This document shows, piece by piece, positions 54,280-64,000 of a stretch of 64,000 nt of DNA. Numbering within the stretch: the stretch's first letter is position 1; the number at the start of each line of letters is the position of its first letter. Source of the DNA: Tenrec ecaudatus (taxonomy: Eukaryota; Chordata; Mammalia; Afrosoricida; Tenrecidae); contig NC_134537.1 in assembly GCF_050624435.1 (NCBI RefSeq), positions 118,657,586-118,721,585 of the forward strand. Reading direction: 5' to 3'. The notes below the pieces were generated by a model. It saw only the letters and a program-made list of their open reading frames with translations, was not told where the DNA came from and searched no databases. A program made the translations under genes and the position numbers.

Positions 54280-54545
54280 AAAAAGTCATTTTGGGGGCTC
54301 TTACAGCTCTTATAACATTCCATACATCAATTGTATTAAGCATATTTGTACATGTGTTGCCATTCTCATTGTAAAAACATTTTCTACTTGAACCCTTGGT
54401 GTAAGCTCCTCTTTTTCCCTCCTCTCTCCACTCCCCTTCCATCCATGTGAATCCTTGATCAATTATATATATTATTATTGTTTCATATCTTAAAGTGTTC
54501 ATCATCTCTCTTCAGCCATATTTCTGCTATTTGTCTCCTACCGGA
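54280..54545 (-). mobile_element. Afrotherian L1 3' end
   Basis: Antisense: AGTCATTTTGGGGGCTCTTA, CATTCCATACATCAATTGTA, TTGCCATTCTCATTGTAAAA, GAATCCTTGATCAATTATAT. A G-rich run follows at 54549-54562. Confidence 0.82.
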
Positions 54546-54609
54546 GTTGGGGGGGGGCGGGGCGTATATATCCAACCTTAAACATTGTGCACAAGACCCA
54601 CACTCAAAA

Positions 54610-54735
54610 TGCAGATTCACTGCCTTCCAGTCTATTCTGATGCTTAGCAACCCTATAGGAAAGGGCAGAACTGCCCCCATGGGTTTCTGAGGCTGCTAAC
54701 TCTTTACAGGAGCAGCAAGCCGTGTCTTCCTCCAA
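54610..54735 (-). repeat. AfroSINE copy (5' truncated)
   Basis: TTCACTGCCTTCCAGTCTAT, AGCAACCCTATAGGAAAGGG, CAGAACTGCCCCCATGGG, TCTTTACAGGAGCAGCAAGC. Confidence 0.87.
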
Positions 54736-54987
54736 TATGCACAAGTGAGTTCCTTTTAATAATATATGTAGAATGGGAAAGATGCAGTTGATTACACTAT
54801 GAAAAATCACCTCCCTTCATTTAAGTTCAAATAACATTTTAGGTTTTACTTTACTGTTTAATAGAGTTTTATCAGTCTAGTGTTTCTGAGTCAGCATCTT
54901 AGAGGCAACATTTTGAAACTGGAATTCAAATGCTTTATTTAAATTGTTACATTAAGATTTTATTTAATGAACATTTGTCAAGTGGAA

Positions 54988-55190
54988 AAGGATCATTGGT
55001 GGTGCAGTGGGTTATGCATTGGGCAGCTAACTCTAAGGTGGCTGGTTCAAATTCACCAACCCCTCTGTGGCAGAAAGATGAGGCCATCCATTCCTATAAA
55101 GATTCAAAGCCTTGGAAACCATGCGAAGCAGTTCTATTCTGTCCCACAGGATTGCTGTGAGACAGGACTGTCTTGATGGCAGTGGATTAT
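54988..55190 (+). repeat. AfroSINE copy
   Basis: Plus strand, near full length: AAAAGGATCATTGGTGGTGC, AGTGGGTTATGCATTGGGC, GGCTGGTTCAAATTCACCAA, AGCAGTTCTATTCTGTCCCA, TGTCTTGATGGCAGTGGA. The GGTTCAAATTC box is the tRNA-type B box. Confidence 0.92.
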
Positions 55191-55339
55191 TCAAATCGGA
55201 AGTTCGGATAAAGATGGAAATGAACAATTGTTATATAGGAAGAGTCTACAAGTAGCAACTCATGACTTTAAATGATGGGCAAACATAGACACATTGAAAT
55301 AGACAAGTCTTGTTAACGATTCCTTATATTTAACCCATT

Positions 55340-55525
55340 ACTATGACTCATTAGCCATCCTGTTGGACACTGTAGAAGTAAGTGCTCCATTCAGTTTAAA
55401 GGGCTGTAAATCTGTTCAGAAGCAGACCACTTCATCTTGCTCCCATGTAGCTAGCTGCCAGTAGGTTTGAACTGCCGACCTAGTTAGCAGCCGGCACTTC
55501 ACTTCTGCACCACCAGAGGGTCTGT
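55340..55525 (-). repeat. AfroSINE copy
   Basis: CATCCTGTTGGACACTGTAG, TCTGTTCAGAAGCAGACCAC, GGTTTGAACTGCCGACCTAG, CTGCACCACCAGAGGGTC. Confidence 0.82.
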
Positions 55526-55965
55526 CCCTTAGAATAACTGGGGACAGCCGGAATTAATGCTGTGCATGGTGATTACTCCACTCGTGTTGGGAGCCAATTA
55601 GGAGGAGTGTATTGGCATTTCCCTTGTAGCAACCAGTTTTATGCAACACAGGAGACACAAGGACTGAAAAGGTCATGTCTTTATGTTCTGAAAGCCCTTG
55701 TGGTGACAAAATGTAGAGGTCCCGTGCAGAAAGATCATTACCTGCTCTGGCTATTGTTTTCAAAATTCCTCATCAGGTCACTGGCAATAGAGCACCGTTC
55801 CTTTTGGTGACCAAACAATGAGGCCTTTATAAGAGCAGGTCACTGGAGAGCAGCATCAGGCAACAGTAATAAGTTAAAATTATCAAGGGGCAAGGGAAGA
55901 ATTGGCAGGACTGCTGGCTGCTGATTTTGTTTATTCTGTTTCTGTAATTTACTTATTTATTTCCC
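55526..55965. other. Unassigned sequence
   Basis: No gene or repeat recognised; the 69- and 82-codon frames lack motifs. Confidence 0.35.
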
Positions 55966-55969
55966 TCTT

Positions 55970-56335
55970 CTAGGTTTCTTTCTGGACAGTCTCTGCATTG
56001 TTGACTGTATGCTCATCTGTCCAGATTTAAAAGGGTTTCGTGGTGGTGAGGAGTAATTAGCATATGGAACCTGGAAACTCAACTTTCTACTTTTATTAAT
56101 GAGTGGCGTTTAGTTCCCCTTTATGTTTTAACTAACCCCAAGAGCATTAATGGAAAGGATGTACATATGAATACAGGTGTAGTAATAAAGGAGAATTAGC
56201 AGTCACCCTTAATTTAATTGGTGTCACCTTAGCTTTTAGTGGGTTTTAAGAGGATGGTATTGCCACCTGCAATCATTCAAGAGTACTTTGCTCACTAATT
56301 AACTCATTTTAAAAATTAAATAGCCTTTCAAAAGT
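55970..56335. promoter_or_regulatory. Candidate conserved non-coding element
   Basis: Unique sequence free of recognised repeats with clustered homeodomain-type cores: GGAGTAATTAGCATATGG (a TAATTAG next to a POU-like GCATAT), TTTATTAATGAG, GAGAATTAGCAG, CTTAATTTAATTGG, CTAATTAACTC. This resembles vertebrate developmental enhancers. Inference only. Confidence 0.3.
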
Positions 56336-56670
56336 GAACAAAATAGAATCTGGGAAGGACCCTTAAAAATATATATATATATGAAATAAAATGAAATTGA
56401 AGAATGCCACACACACATTGATATTTAATCATAGAATGTCACAGCTGTGACCCGGGGGGCATTTTACCCAACCGTTGCCCCAGGAAACAGTTTCTCAGAC
56501 TGCTATCTTGTACATGGACTTACTGAGATGTCAGTATCTGGAGAGTACTTCACTATGTCTGATACTCCAAATCCTTTTCGTCCTTTCCTAATGTTCTTAA
56601 TCAGATTCTCTGTGTGCAACATATCCCACTGACAGTACTGGAGTCAAATAGGTGTTTGACTCCTTTGCTC
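56336..56670. other. Unassigned sequence with (AT)n
   Basis: A short (AT)n run lies at 56369-56383; otherwise nothing recognised. Confidence 0.4.
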
Positions 56671-56672
56671 AA

Positions 56673-56732
56673 TGAAACACAAACCAGTGGCTGTTGAGTT
56701 GATTCTGACTCATGGGGCCTCTCGTGTCACCT
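56673..56732 (-). repeat. AfroSINE fragment
   Basis: AACACAAACCAGTGGCTGTT, GAGTTGATTCTGACTCATGG, GGCCTCTCGTG: only the 3' part of the element. Confidence 0.7.
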
Positions 56733-56935
56733 GAGGACTGTGGTCTATGTCTTTGTTTCCATTTGGTAGCATACGCTTTTCACTCTGCTGAAAATTGTGG
56801 CAAATACCTATGAACCGAAACAATTGTTAAACCAATATTCTCATGGACAGTTCAATGACACTAATTATATTTATGATCTTGAATCATTTTTATTTCCAAA
56901 TGTTCCCCATCCTTTTCCTGAGAAGCAAAATGTTC

Positions 56936-57155
56936 CCAAGAGCCCTGCGTGTGTAGTGCTCTGCAAATGGAGCTGCTAACCACAGGTCCGGCAATTTGAA
57001 CCCACCAGTCACTCCATGGGAGAAAGGTCAGGCTCTCTACTCCTCTCCCATCTCTGCTCCTCCACTAATGTCTTGGGAACCCCAAGGAGGAGATTTGACT
57101 CTGCCTGATAGGTTCGTTACAAGTTGGAATCGACTTGGTGGGCGGTGAATTTTTG
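56936..57155 (+). repeat. AfroSINE copy
   Basis: CCCAAGAGCCCTGCGTGTGT, GCTGCTAACCACAGGTCCGG, TTTGAACCCACCAGTCACTC, CAAGTTGGAATCGACTTGGT. Confidence 0.88.
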
Positions 57156-57164
57156 AGAAATGTT

Positions 57165-57292
57165 GCCCATGTCCACAGGGCTTCCAATGGTTGAGTTTTT
57201 TAAAGTAAATGGCTAGACCTTGCTTTTGAGGTGCCTCCGGGGGGCAGGGATTTGAGCGATCAGCTTTTTGGTTAGCAGCTTTCACCTCCTAG
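57165..57292 (-). repeat. AfroSINE-like fragment, antisense
   Basis: CCCATGTCCACAGGGCTTCC, CAGGGATTTGAGCGATCAGC, TTTTTGGTTAGCAGCTTTCA. Immediately follows a sense copy, giving an inverted SINE pair able to form a hairpin if transcribed. Confidence 0.65.
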
Positions 57293-57294
57293 AG

Positions 57295-58105
57295 ATTTCT
57301 TCAGCTTGTTCAACTAACATTTATTTTATGATCTTTGAACTCAATTATACCCACTTTTGTCATATAGATCAATAAAACACATGCTTGTGCAGCTTCTGAA
57401 GGGTTAATATTCTCAAATCTAGGCTGAGCCATCTGAAGAACAACTCTATAAACATGTTAAATATAACCTCATGCTAATTAAGCACACTTGCTGAGAATCA
57501 TCAGTAGCCATGCACAACCACAAAACAAATGTAACTACAAATTGCGTTGCGACTCCCTTGTTTCTCCGGAACCATTTTCCAGTTTACAAAAGCCCCCCAG
57601 AAGGACATTCTTATTTAGGAGCCATCCAACCAAAGCCGCTCACAGCGTGAGTGGTGTACACCCATAGAAATGCTTTCCCAGCACCTGTGCTTCCGGTTGC
57701 TTCTCTGCTAACTCAGCACCGGGTCAAATCTAGCATTGCTGGGTTTTCACTTTCAAGAGTATGAAGCAAAATGCATTAGTATTCAATGCCATCCCCTAAG
57801 GACTAATCCAAACATGTTTTCTCATTACGAAAGAGGCTCTTATCCTCCCACAGAGAGTGTGTCTCCAAATGACCAGAGAGTCTGCTAAGAGTCCGTGATG
57901 AGGAGATAATGATGGGTGCTATTGATTTTTCTTAGAACAGCCGGACCTCTGAGTGTTTTTCTAACATATGCTTGAGATTGGAGTAGGTTTAATATTATAT
58001 ATATGCAATAAATGATAGTCCTAGGAGTGGACCTAATCTGCATTCTCACCAAATTGTCCTATTCTTCTACATAAACTCATAGGGCAGCAAATAGTCATTG
58101 TTGCT
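57295..58105. other. Unassigned sequence
   Basis: No gene or repeat recognised. Confidence 0.35.
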
Positions 58106-58109
58106 ATAA

Positions 58110-58310
58110 TTGTTAGCATTTATTATTTCATTGCTTGCCAGGCACCAAGCTAAGAATTTTATGCATATTTAATTATTTTATTCTCCCCTTTTCATAATCT
58201 TGTGCAAACTGAAATCTTGTGCAAAACAGAAATTGAGGCCTGAGAGGAGAACTCCCTGTGGCGAGGCAGAACGATGATGCGAATCAGATCTTTTTGACTC
58301 GAGAACTCAC
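58110..58310 (-). repeat. MIR element (diverged), antisense
   Basis: TTAGCATTTATTATTTCATT, GCTTGCCAGGCACCAAGCTA, AGAATTTTATGCATATTTAA and AATTGAGGCCTGAGAGGAGA follow the antisense MIR order. The right boundary runs into the CpG-rich segment. Confidence 0.65.
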
Positions 58311-58820
58311 ACGGCCCATGGTGCCAACCACAGGCCCAGGGACTTTCCACTCCGTCCGTCCTGCTGCTCCAGCTGGGCCTTCATTCCGGCATGCTCCTTG
58401 CTGCCTTCTACCATCCTTTCTGGAAATACGCTCGCCGTCAGTAGAAGCGGTTCCAAGGTCAGAAAAAAGGCGCCATTCTGCGAGGTGTTCGCACAGCAAA
58501 GTCGTGAAAAGACGAGAAGCTTGTGCCGGGAACTGACAGCAAAATCTGTGAAAGCCGGAACACGGGTAAGGTGGAAGCGTGTCAGTGGAGACAAACGCAA
58601 GCGTTCTTCATTCCTTGAGAAAGAAAGGTAGTAAGACCGCAGCCTGCCCCAGGCGAAGACATGTTTGAGATCAGGAAGCACAAAGCAGCCTTGGCTGGCT
58701 CCTCTCTGCATAGGGGCACAGTTAGTGAGTCTCGGGAGCCCGTCGCAGCGGGGAAGGCCGAGCGCAGCTCTTCACCCGCTGCTTCCCTTCTGCTTTCCAA
58801 ACTCAGGTGCCGTCTGGAGG
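58255..58820. promoter_or_regulatory. CpG-island-like segment
   Basis: By hand count 32 CpG dinucleotides fall in 58261-58800, while most of this window has about one per 100 bp or fewer. A good splice-donor string, CACGG|GTAAGG, sits at 58561-58571 on the plus strand. Overlapping open frames (134 codons on minus, 92 and 77 on plus) have no recognised domain. Possible readings: an unmethylated promoter with first exon of a non-coding RNA or distant gene, a retrocopy I do not recognise, or an enhancer. Confidence 0.5.
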
Positions 58821-58829
58821 GAAAGCAGC

Positions 58830-59062
58830 AAGACTATGAAAAGACGCATGTATGGGCTTTGAGTCTGTATCTCCCGATTTCTACTGAAATTTGGGTAATC
58901 CATGGACATGGGATCAAAACTAACATTATTGGGCTCCCTCCTCCCCCTATCTTTTTCTGTTGTTAGCTGTCTTCCGGGGAACTGAATGAACAGTGTGATC
59001 AGGTTTCTTCCCCCTTTACCACGTTTTAACACGTGAAGTAGCCCTACCGTGCCTGTTCGATT
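58830..59062. other. Short unassigned spacer
   Basis: Nothing recognised. Confidence 0.4.
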
Positions 59063-59065
59063 CTG

Positions 59066-59215
59066 CTTGCGGCGTCCTGGTGGCGTGGTGAAAGAGGAGA
59101 CTTCTCCATAAGAAATGACCATCTCAGACGCCCACAGGGGCAGCTCGACCGTGCCCCGCAGCCCCGCGAGGAGTGGGAATTAGCACGATGGCAGTGAGAT
59201 TGGTTTTGGTTTTGC
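59066..59215 (+). repeat. AfroSINE copy with internal deletion, CpG-rich
   Basis: GCGGCGTCCTGGTGGCGTGG at the head, GCCCACAGGGGCAGCTCGAC in the body, GCACGATGGCAGTGAGATTG at the tail. The retained CpGs suggest a younger copy than its neighbours. Confidence 0.8.
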
Positions 59216-60365
59216 CATGGGAACAATCCCTTATGTACTGCTGAGTGTCGGAGTCGGAAGAGCTGCTAAGAAAGCACAGTAGCTTTGCCTTGGCATTGAT
59301 CTTGACTATCCCACGGAAGGAGACCGGGTTTCTATGGGACATCAGCCAGCGTAGCCTTGATTTACCAATAGCGTCTATGAATTATTCAGTTGGACTGGAC
59401 AGGCTTTCCAGGGGCTAACACAGAGGCCCTGGGAAGGCACAGTAGACTGTTTCCTCGCCTGTAACCGCTGCAGGGTTGCACACGATGGTCGGAAAACCCT
59501 CTTTCACCAGTTCACTTCTACAATTGCACGGATTCTCTTGTTTGTCTGCCAGCTTTCTTTTCTGTTTAGCAAAAAAAAAGAAGACTGTCCATTTGCTATT
59601 GGATGCTGAGGATCAAAGATTTCCCTGTGGTTTATAGTAACAATGGGTCTAGTTCCTTTCTTCGTCCGGCCTCCAGTTCTATCATCTGAGGCCTTTGTGG
59701 TTTCAAGGGCTGGTGAGATTGTACGCACCTCGACACAGGTAACTATGGAGCTCAGCCAACACTGCGCACAGGCGACTCATACTGTCACGAAGTAGATAAG
59801 GTGGACATTATATTCTCTCCCAGCAGGGGCAGATGTGAGCATGACTTGGCCTGTTGCCAGCTTCATATCACACCTGTCTTCTGGTTTAATACTTTATACA
59901 TCGGGCTACACAGTCAGTTGTAGACACGTTAAGAGCCAGCTTATTTCTCTATTGCTAAGTGATTCATACAGAACCAGATTCTTCCACACCATACTTGGCA
60001 AACACCTGAGGCTTCTGGAGGACATGAAGCTATCACTTTTACAGTGGAACACATTGAAGCAGAAATCGGAATGCCTACATTTTCACCAATTTCTGGTCCT
60101 GATTTGTGCTGTGACCTTAGGCTGCTCACTGCATGCCTTTGAGCCACGGTGTCCTGAAGCTCTGAAGCCACAGCGCTGAACTGAATGATGTCTTAGTTCT
60201 TTCTTGAATATCAAGTTTGCTCTATTCTGTAAGGCTGTGATTTTACTTAGTACTTTGGGAAAAACGGACTTTCAGGCAGTAACTAGGAATAAAATTCAAT
60301 TTTTATAAAATTCCCAGGTTTCTAAGGAAGGGGCTTTATTTCCCTTTTCAACATTAGTATCTCAC
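59216..60365. other. Unassigned sequence, 1.1 kb
   Basis: No gene or repeat recognised. A 114-codon plus-strand frame (59835-60179) overlaps a 76-codon minus frame; neither shows a motif. Confidence 0.35.
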
Positions 60366-60369
60366 AGAC

Positions 60370-60442
60370 TGGGAACACTGGTGCGCAGCGCTTAAAGGGT
60401 AGCTTGCTAACCTTAAGGTCTGCAGTTCAAAACCACAAGTGA
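60370..60442 (+). repeat. AfroSINE 5' fragment
   Basis: GGGAACACTGGTGCGCAGCG, TTGCTAACCTTAAGGTCTGC, AGTTCAAAACCACAAG: the tRNA-like head only, with a B-box-like GTTCAAAAC. Confidence 0.82.
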
Positions 60443-61135
60443 TGGTAGATATACAGTTCATGTAAAACCAACAAACAAAAACCCCTACACTTGCATCTGC
60501 CCACAATGTAGAACTATTTGAATGCCCACCCCCCACCCCCACCAATTTTCTGTGTGTAAAATGCTCTGGGCTTGCATGTCCCTCCCTCTGCATTTGGGAA
60601 GAAGAGAATCCTATTTTTACTCAAACCGAAGGAAGCCGCATTGCATCTCTCAGATGCTTGGGAACTTGGTAATGCAAATCGTAGCGGCTCCCTTCTTCTT
60701 ACCAACAACTTAATTTGGTACAGGACTGATTGACTAGAATGCTTGCTAATCAGTTTGAAACAAGACTAGGCTGGGGGCCAAGGGAAGCGTGCCAGACCTT
60801 CTTCAGAGACAAGGTCGACAGCTGGTCTCATTTTGGAAATGTGTTCACCCATTATCTTATCATTTGGTCCATTTTCTGAGGTCCATGTTTCAAATTAAAA
60901 TTTCTGTTTGAGGGCACTCCAGAGAAAAGAAAAGAAGAAAATGCCAAATGCAGTGCAGAGATACTGATTTTACAATCCTTTGAAAGTTAGGTTACCTTGG
61001 CATAAATACAAGCCCTGTTCTTCTTCCAGAACCCCTAGTGGATTGATGGTATGAATCATGGCAGCTCTCTAGCCATCAGGAACAGTTAAATTGACGGTGT
61101 TCATCGGTAAAGTAGGGGAGACAACTTTGATAGGA
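60443..61135. other. Unassigned sequence
   Basis: Short C-rich run at 60526-60541 (CACCCCCCACCCCCAC). No gene or repeat family recognised. Confidence 0.4.
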
Positions 61136-61137
61136 CC

Positions 61138-61274
61138 GTCAAACCAAAAACCAAACCACTGAGGTGATGCTGACTCTTAGGGACACATTCCTATGGAGTG
61201 GTTGGTGCATTTGAAAGGCAGACCGGGTGGGTGGCAGTCCAGTGCTTACCCAACATTGCCACCAGAACACCCTA
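61138..61274 (-). repeat. AfroSINE copy with deletion
   Basis: AAACCAAACCACTGAGGTGA, TGCTGACTCTTAGGGACAC, then the head part TTACCCAACATTGCCACCAG. Confidence 0.75.
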
Positions 61275-61377
61275 ATCCTTGGTCTATTAAAATGCCAACT
61301 CTTTTCTTTAAAAATCTGTGTTATTCTCTAAAGTTTCAGAATAAAACCTAATTTTGCCCAAATCTTATCTTGTTTAC

Positions 61378-61890
61378 TGTGGTAGTTACATAATCTGTTG
61401 TCAAGTTGTGAGTATTAAGAGGGAAGGCGTGGAGTTTAGCCTGTCAATCAGGCCCCAGCTTAATGACCTCATTAGGAGGCACTATGGTGATAAATAGCTC
61501 ACTGGAGGCCAGATCCACACATTCTGCTACACATAGCTGTTGACAAATCATATGGAGCTATGCTGATGGCAGCCAGAGCCTTGGAGCTGGAGAAACCATG
61601 TGGAGACTCACGCCAGTGCTAAGATGCTTCCACTGTCACGGGATCCACAGAACTTTCCACCCACTGGCCTGTGATCTTCCTGAACTCAGCATCATTGTAT
61701 GTGTTGAGTGAGTCTGAAGAAGAATTTACAGACTGGTACTGGACATGTCGGCTAATATTGGACTTATGGACTTGATCTGGACTGGGCTGGGGTGTTTTCT
61801 TTATGTACAATTGCCTTTTATATACAGCTCTTTCTTATACACCTATGAGTGTCGATGAATTTGTTTTTCCAGTCTACCCAGACTAACACA
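61378..61890 (+). mobile_element. LTR-like repeat, copy 4
   Basis: 513 bp from TGTGGTAGTTACATAATCTG to CCCAGACTAACACA (TG...CA), the best preserved copy. It includes GTCAATCAGGCCCCAGC, CCATGTGGAGACTCACG, GGGATCCACAGAACTTTCC, GTCGGCTAATATTGGACTTA, TTGATCTGGACTGGGCTGG and, near the end, ATATACAGCTCTTTCTTATA, which could hold the promoter and RNA start of an LTR. No clear target duplication is seen. Confidence 0.75.
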
Positions 61891-61921
61891 CTCACCAAGT
61901 TCTTCCAAGGTGTCTGAGTCA

Positions 61922-62080
61922 GAGGATGGTGGCATCATTGGGGAAGCTTTAGACCATTTGCAAAATGGTCAGTGGTTCAAACCCACCAGCTCTTTCCTGA
62001 GAGAAAAATGAGGCGCACTTGTGAAGGGTCACTATGAGTCTGAATTGACTCTATGACAGCGGATTTGTGGTCTCTTCTTT
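61922..62080 (+). repeat. AfroSINE copy with deletion
   Basis: GGTGGCATCATTGGGGAAGC, GTGGTTCAAACCCACCAGC, GGGTCACTATGAGTCTGAAT, TGACTCTATGACAGCGGA. Confidence 0.85.
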
Positions 62081-62468
62081 AATTAAGGGATGTGAATCAG
62101 GAAATATGGAGGACAAGGGGGAGTTGTAAGGTCTGTGGGAAAACTAGAAAGTATGTGCTCCTCTTAAAGGTTTTCGATTTTTTATTTAAAGAACAAAATC
62201 GTGCTTCCAAAGCAACAATAATTAGAGCCCTGTATTAATGATCAGCTTTGAATAAATTTGCTTTTGAAGAACTGTATTCATTCTGGTTGCAAAGATATCC
62301 GTGCAATTTGGTCTTTCACAAGAGAAGCGATGCGAGTTTGGGGCAGAGGAATGAACAAGAAGCTAAAATTGTTTGCAGTGTTTAACAAACATCAGCTACT
62401 GCCTTGGGTCCTTGAATAAACATGATGGTGTAAGTCATCACAAGGTCCACCTAGGGCAAGCAATGCTA
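62081..62468. other. Unassigned sequence
   Basis: Nothing recognised. Confidence 0.4.
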
Positions 62469-62469
62469 T

Positions 62470-63112
62470 TGTTAGGATGCTAGAGTCAGGGACAAGGGGG
62501 TGGGGTTGCCTCCCAAGCCTGCACAGGCCCCCTAGAGGAGGCGGGAAGGAAATCAGGTGACCGTTAGACACCTATGAGGACCCCCAAACTGAGCATGCTC
62601 ATCCTCAAAGCCCCCAGCCAGTGGGAGGTACACCTGGGAGGTCCAAAATAGGCCCAGGCTCATGACATCACCCAGGTGAGTTCAACCTAACCAATGGGGT
62701 CAACCAATATCATCAACCACACCTCCCAGCCAAAGCCTTAAAACACCCTGCCTGTGGGAAGGTGGTCTCTCTTTTTTGTCCTGCTCCTGGTCAATGGCAG
62801 GTCAGAGGGTGAGTTCTCCTTCCCCCTCATGGGCGCATGTGCACCCACACTGGGCCTACTCGAGGCTACCGCCTCTCCTGTCCTTCTGCTCCCTGCTGGT
62901 GACACGGCCTCTCTAGCCCTCACTCTGCATGTGGGGTGGTCTTTTCCACATGGTTGTTTATGCCCTGTTGTGAACTTCCACATGGCTTCTGTGCAGTGTG
63001 GCATGTTTCCCGAGACAGTGGGTACCCTTTGAGATGGTGACACCTGAAACTCGTCCTGCCCTTCATGAAACCCACTTAGATTACAAAATGGGCTTTGGTG
63101 GGAATTCTTTCA
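62470..63112 (+). mobile_element. Possible solo LTR of an endogenous retrovirus
   Basis: The segment starts TGTTAGGATGCTAGAGTCAG and could end ...GGGAATTCTTTCA (TG...CA, about 640 bp). Internally it looks like a Pol II promoter: two CCAAT boxes (CTAACCAATGGGG, TCAACCAATATC; about 62690-62711), a CRE-like TGACATCA (62664), then a TATA-like CTTAAAAC (62738) followed about 30 bp on by GTCTCTC. The C-rich, CpG-poor composition fits gammaretrovirus-type LTRs. No clear target duplication or coding remnants were found. The overlapping frames of 92 and 101 codons are chance. Confidence 0.4.
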
Positions 63113-63272
63113 TTCTGCAAAGCCAAGGACTGAGGTATTACCCACTTCAGAAGCCTTACACTATCCCTATCTCTTAGATGAGAAGTTTACATCTGAGAGA
63201 GTTTCGATATCTCACTTTCTAAGTGCTGAGTGAAAAGCAAGGGTCTACTTAGAAAGCCCACATGTTCTTTCA
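63113..63272. other. Short unassigned spacer
   Basis: Nothing recognised. Confidence 0.4.
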
Positions 63273-63274
63273 CT

Positions 63275-63440
63275 TACACTAGTTGTATGGATTTGATCAA
63301 GCTCCGTAATCACCTCGCGTTATGTTTAGAATGGGCATAATAATACCTTCATCATGTATGTTAAGATTAAAAATAGCAGTGCTTGTGAAAACGGCCCAGC
63401 GTCATTAGACGTTACATACTTGCTGAATGTGAGAGTGTGG
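63275..63440 (+). repeat. MIR element (diverged)
   Basis: TGTATGGATTTGATCAAGCT, AGAATGGGCATAATAATACC and ACATACTTGCTGAATG follow the sense MIR order (ancient tRNA-derived SINE). Confidence 0.6.
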
Positions 63441-64000
63441 CACTGACTGAGGAGCAAGCAACGGCACAGCAGATGTGTGAGTTGCTTGTGCAATAAGAAT
63501 TTGAGCCAAGGCATCTATATTCCTTTTCCTAGAATCTAGTGGGTTATCTCCAATTAAACTGGTTAGAGTTTGGGGTGGAGACTGTAGCTATGCGATGAAG
63601 GAGTGCTTACCCAATATGAATGTGAGAACTTGTAGAGGGTAAGCGTGCATTTGATGGAGTGTGGTTAGCTGAAGAAACCGGTAACCCTACCTGCTCATCC
63701 AAATGCATTTCCCTATTACTCAGATGTTTGCCCCTCTGAGAGCAACCGCTGGCTGACAGAAGTCTTTGTGTAATGCGGGAGCATTAGCTGATCAAAGATC
63801 GAGTACTTTCATCAAAAGAATGAGTGAAGTAGAGAGGTCTTAGGCACAGAGCCACTGAGAATGCATTTTCTTTGAGGTATTATCAGACATAATGCGAGTA
63901 TTCCCTGATGGCCCCGAGTTGGAACAAGTAAGAGTCTCTTCACTATCTTCAGAATCATCACTTTCATGTTTCCTTCACAGGCTTGTCCCTCAGCACTTGC
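63441..64000. other. Unassigned sequence to window end
   Basis: No gene or repeat recognised. Confidence 0.35.

Noticed and set aside
54988..55080. tRNA-like head that could be called a tRNA gene
   Set aside because: It is the promoter head of an AfroSINE. The body and tail of the SINE follow, and no complete cloverleaf can be supported.
58307..58711. 134-codon minus-strand ORF as an exon
   Set aside because: GC-rich sequence lengthens chance frames, overlapping plus-strand frames of 77-92 codons exist, and no domain is seen.

Overview
This is a mammalian, non-coding, repeat-dominated window with no functional host protein-coding gene that I can support. The organism is very probably a tenrec (Echinops telfairi or a close relative). 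Three signals point there: (1) dozens of tRNA-derived AfroSINE copies, a family restricted to Afrotheria; (2) many pieces of the afrotherian RTE/BovB-like LINE whose 3' tail the SINEs share; (3) two short hAT elements that I recognise from their ends as SPIN (Space Invader) transposons, a horizontally transferred family known among afrotherians from the tenrec. The species call is inference; no alignment could be run.

Layout. 1-6.2 kb: decayed AfroSINEs, an RTE 3' half (about 2085-3985, RT remnant) and an LTR-like element carrying a 35-bp minisatellite (5014-5188). 6.2-8.7 kb: an RTE copy lacking its RT domain, with SPIN copy 1 inserted at 7346-7537. 10.07-11.46 kb: a processed pseudogene of the mitochondrial NAD+ carrier SLC25A51 on the minus strand. 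12-20 kb: SINE and RTE tails, including three AfroSINEs in a row (16.58-17.13 kb). 20.6-23.5 kb: two L1 3' ends, the second interrupted by another hAT element (22211-22424). 24.6-25.7 kb: a mariner relic. 26.04-26.10 kb: a near-perfect 60-bp hairpin, followed by an AT-rich, homeobox-site-like unique segment. 28.9-30 kb: an RTE RT fragment with the YADD motif still readable. 30.5-34.7 kb: L1 pieces and a second, different mariner. 35.2-35.8 kb: a GATA microsatellite split by an AfroSINE and SPIN copy 2. 36.9-38.2 kb: LTR-like elements. 41.1-44.7 kb: two RTE pieces in opposite orientation, the second split by an L1 insertion that looks like a 3' transduction. 45-52 kb: old L1 3' segments. 52.6-57.3 kb: LTR-like copy 3 and AfroSINEs. 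58.25-58.83 kb: a CpG-island-like segment with no recognised gene. 61.4-63.1 kb: LTR-like copy 4 and a possible retroviral-type solo LTR.

How it fits together: the window records layers of mobile-element activity. Ancient MIR and L1M pieces lie beneath afrotherian RTE and AfroSINE copies. Horizontally acquired hAT and mariner elements came later: SPIN sits inside an RTE copy and next to an AfroSINE, and the other hAT sits inside an L1. Almost all ORFs longer than 60 codons here are chance frames or decayed reverse transcriptase, transposase or carrier-pseudogene fragments. The unique sequence between repeats may hold regulatory elements, but that needs cross-species alignment.
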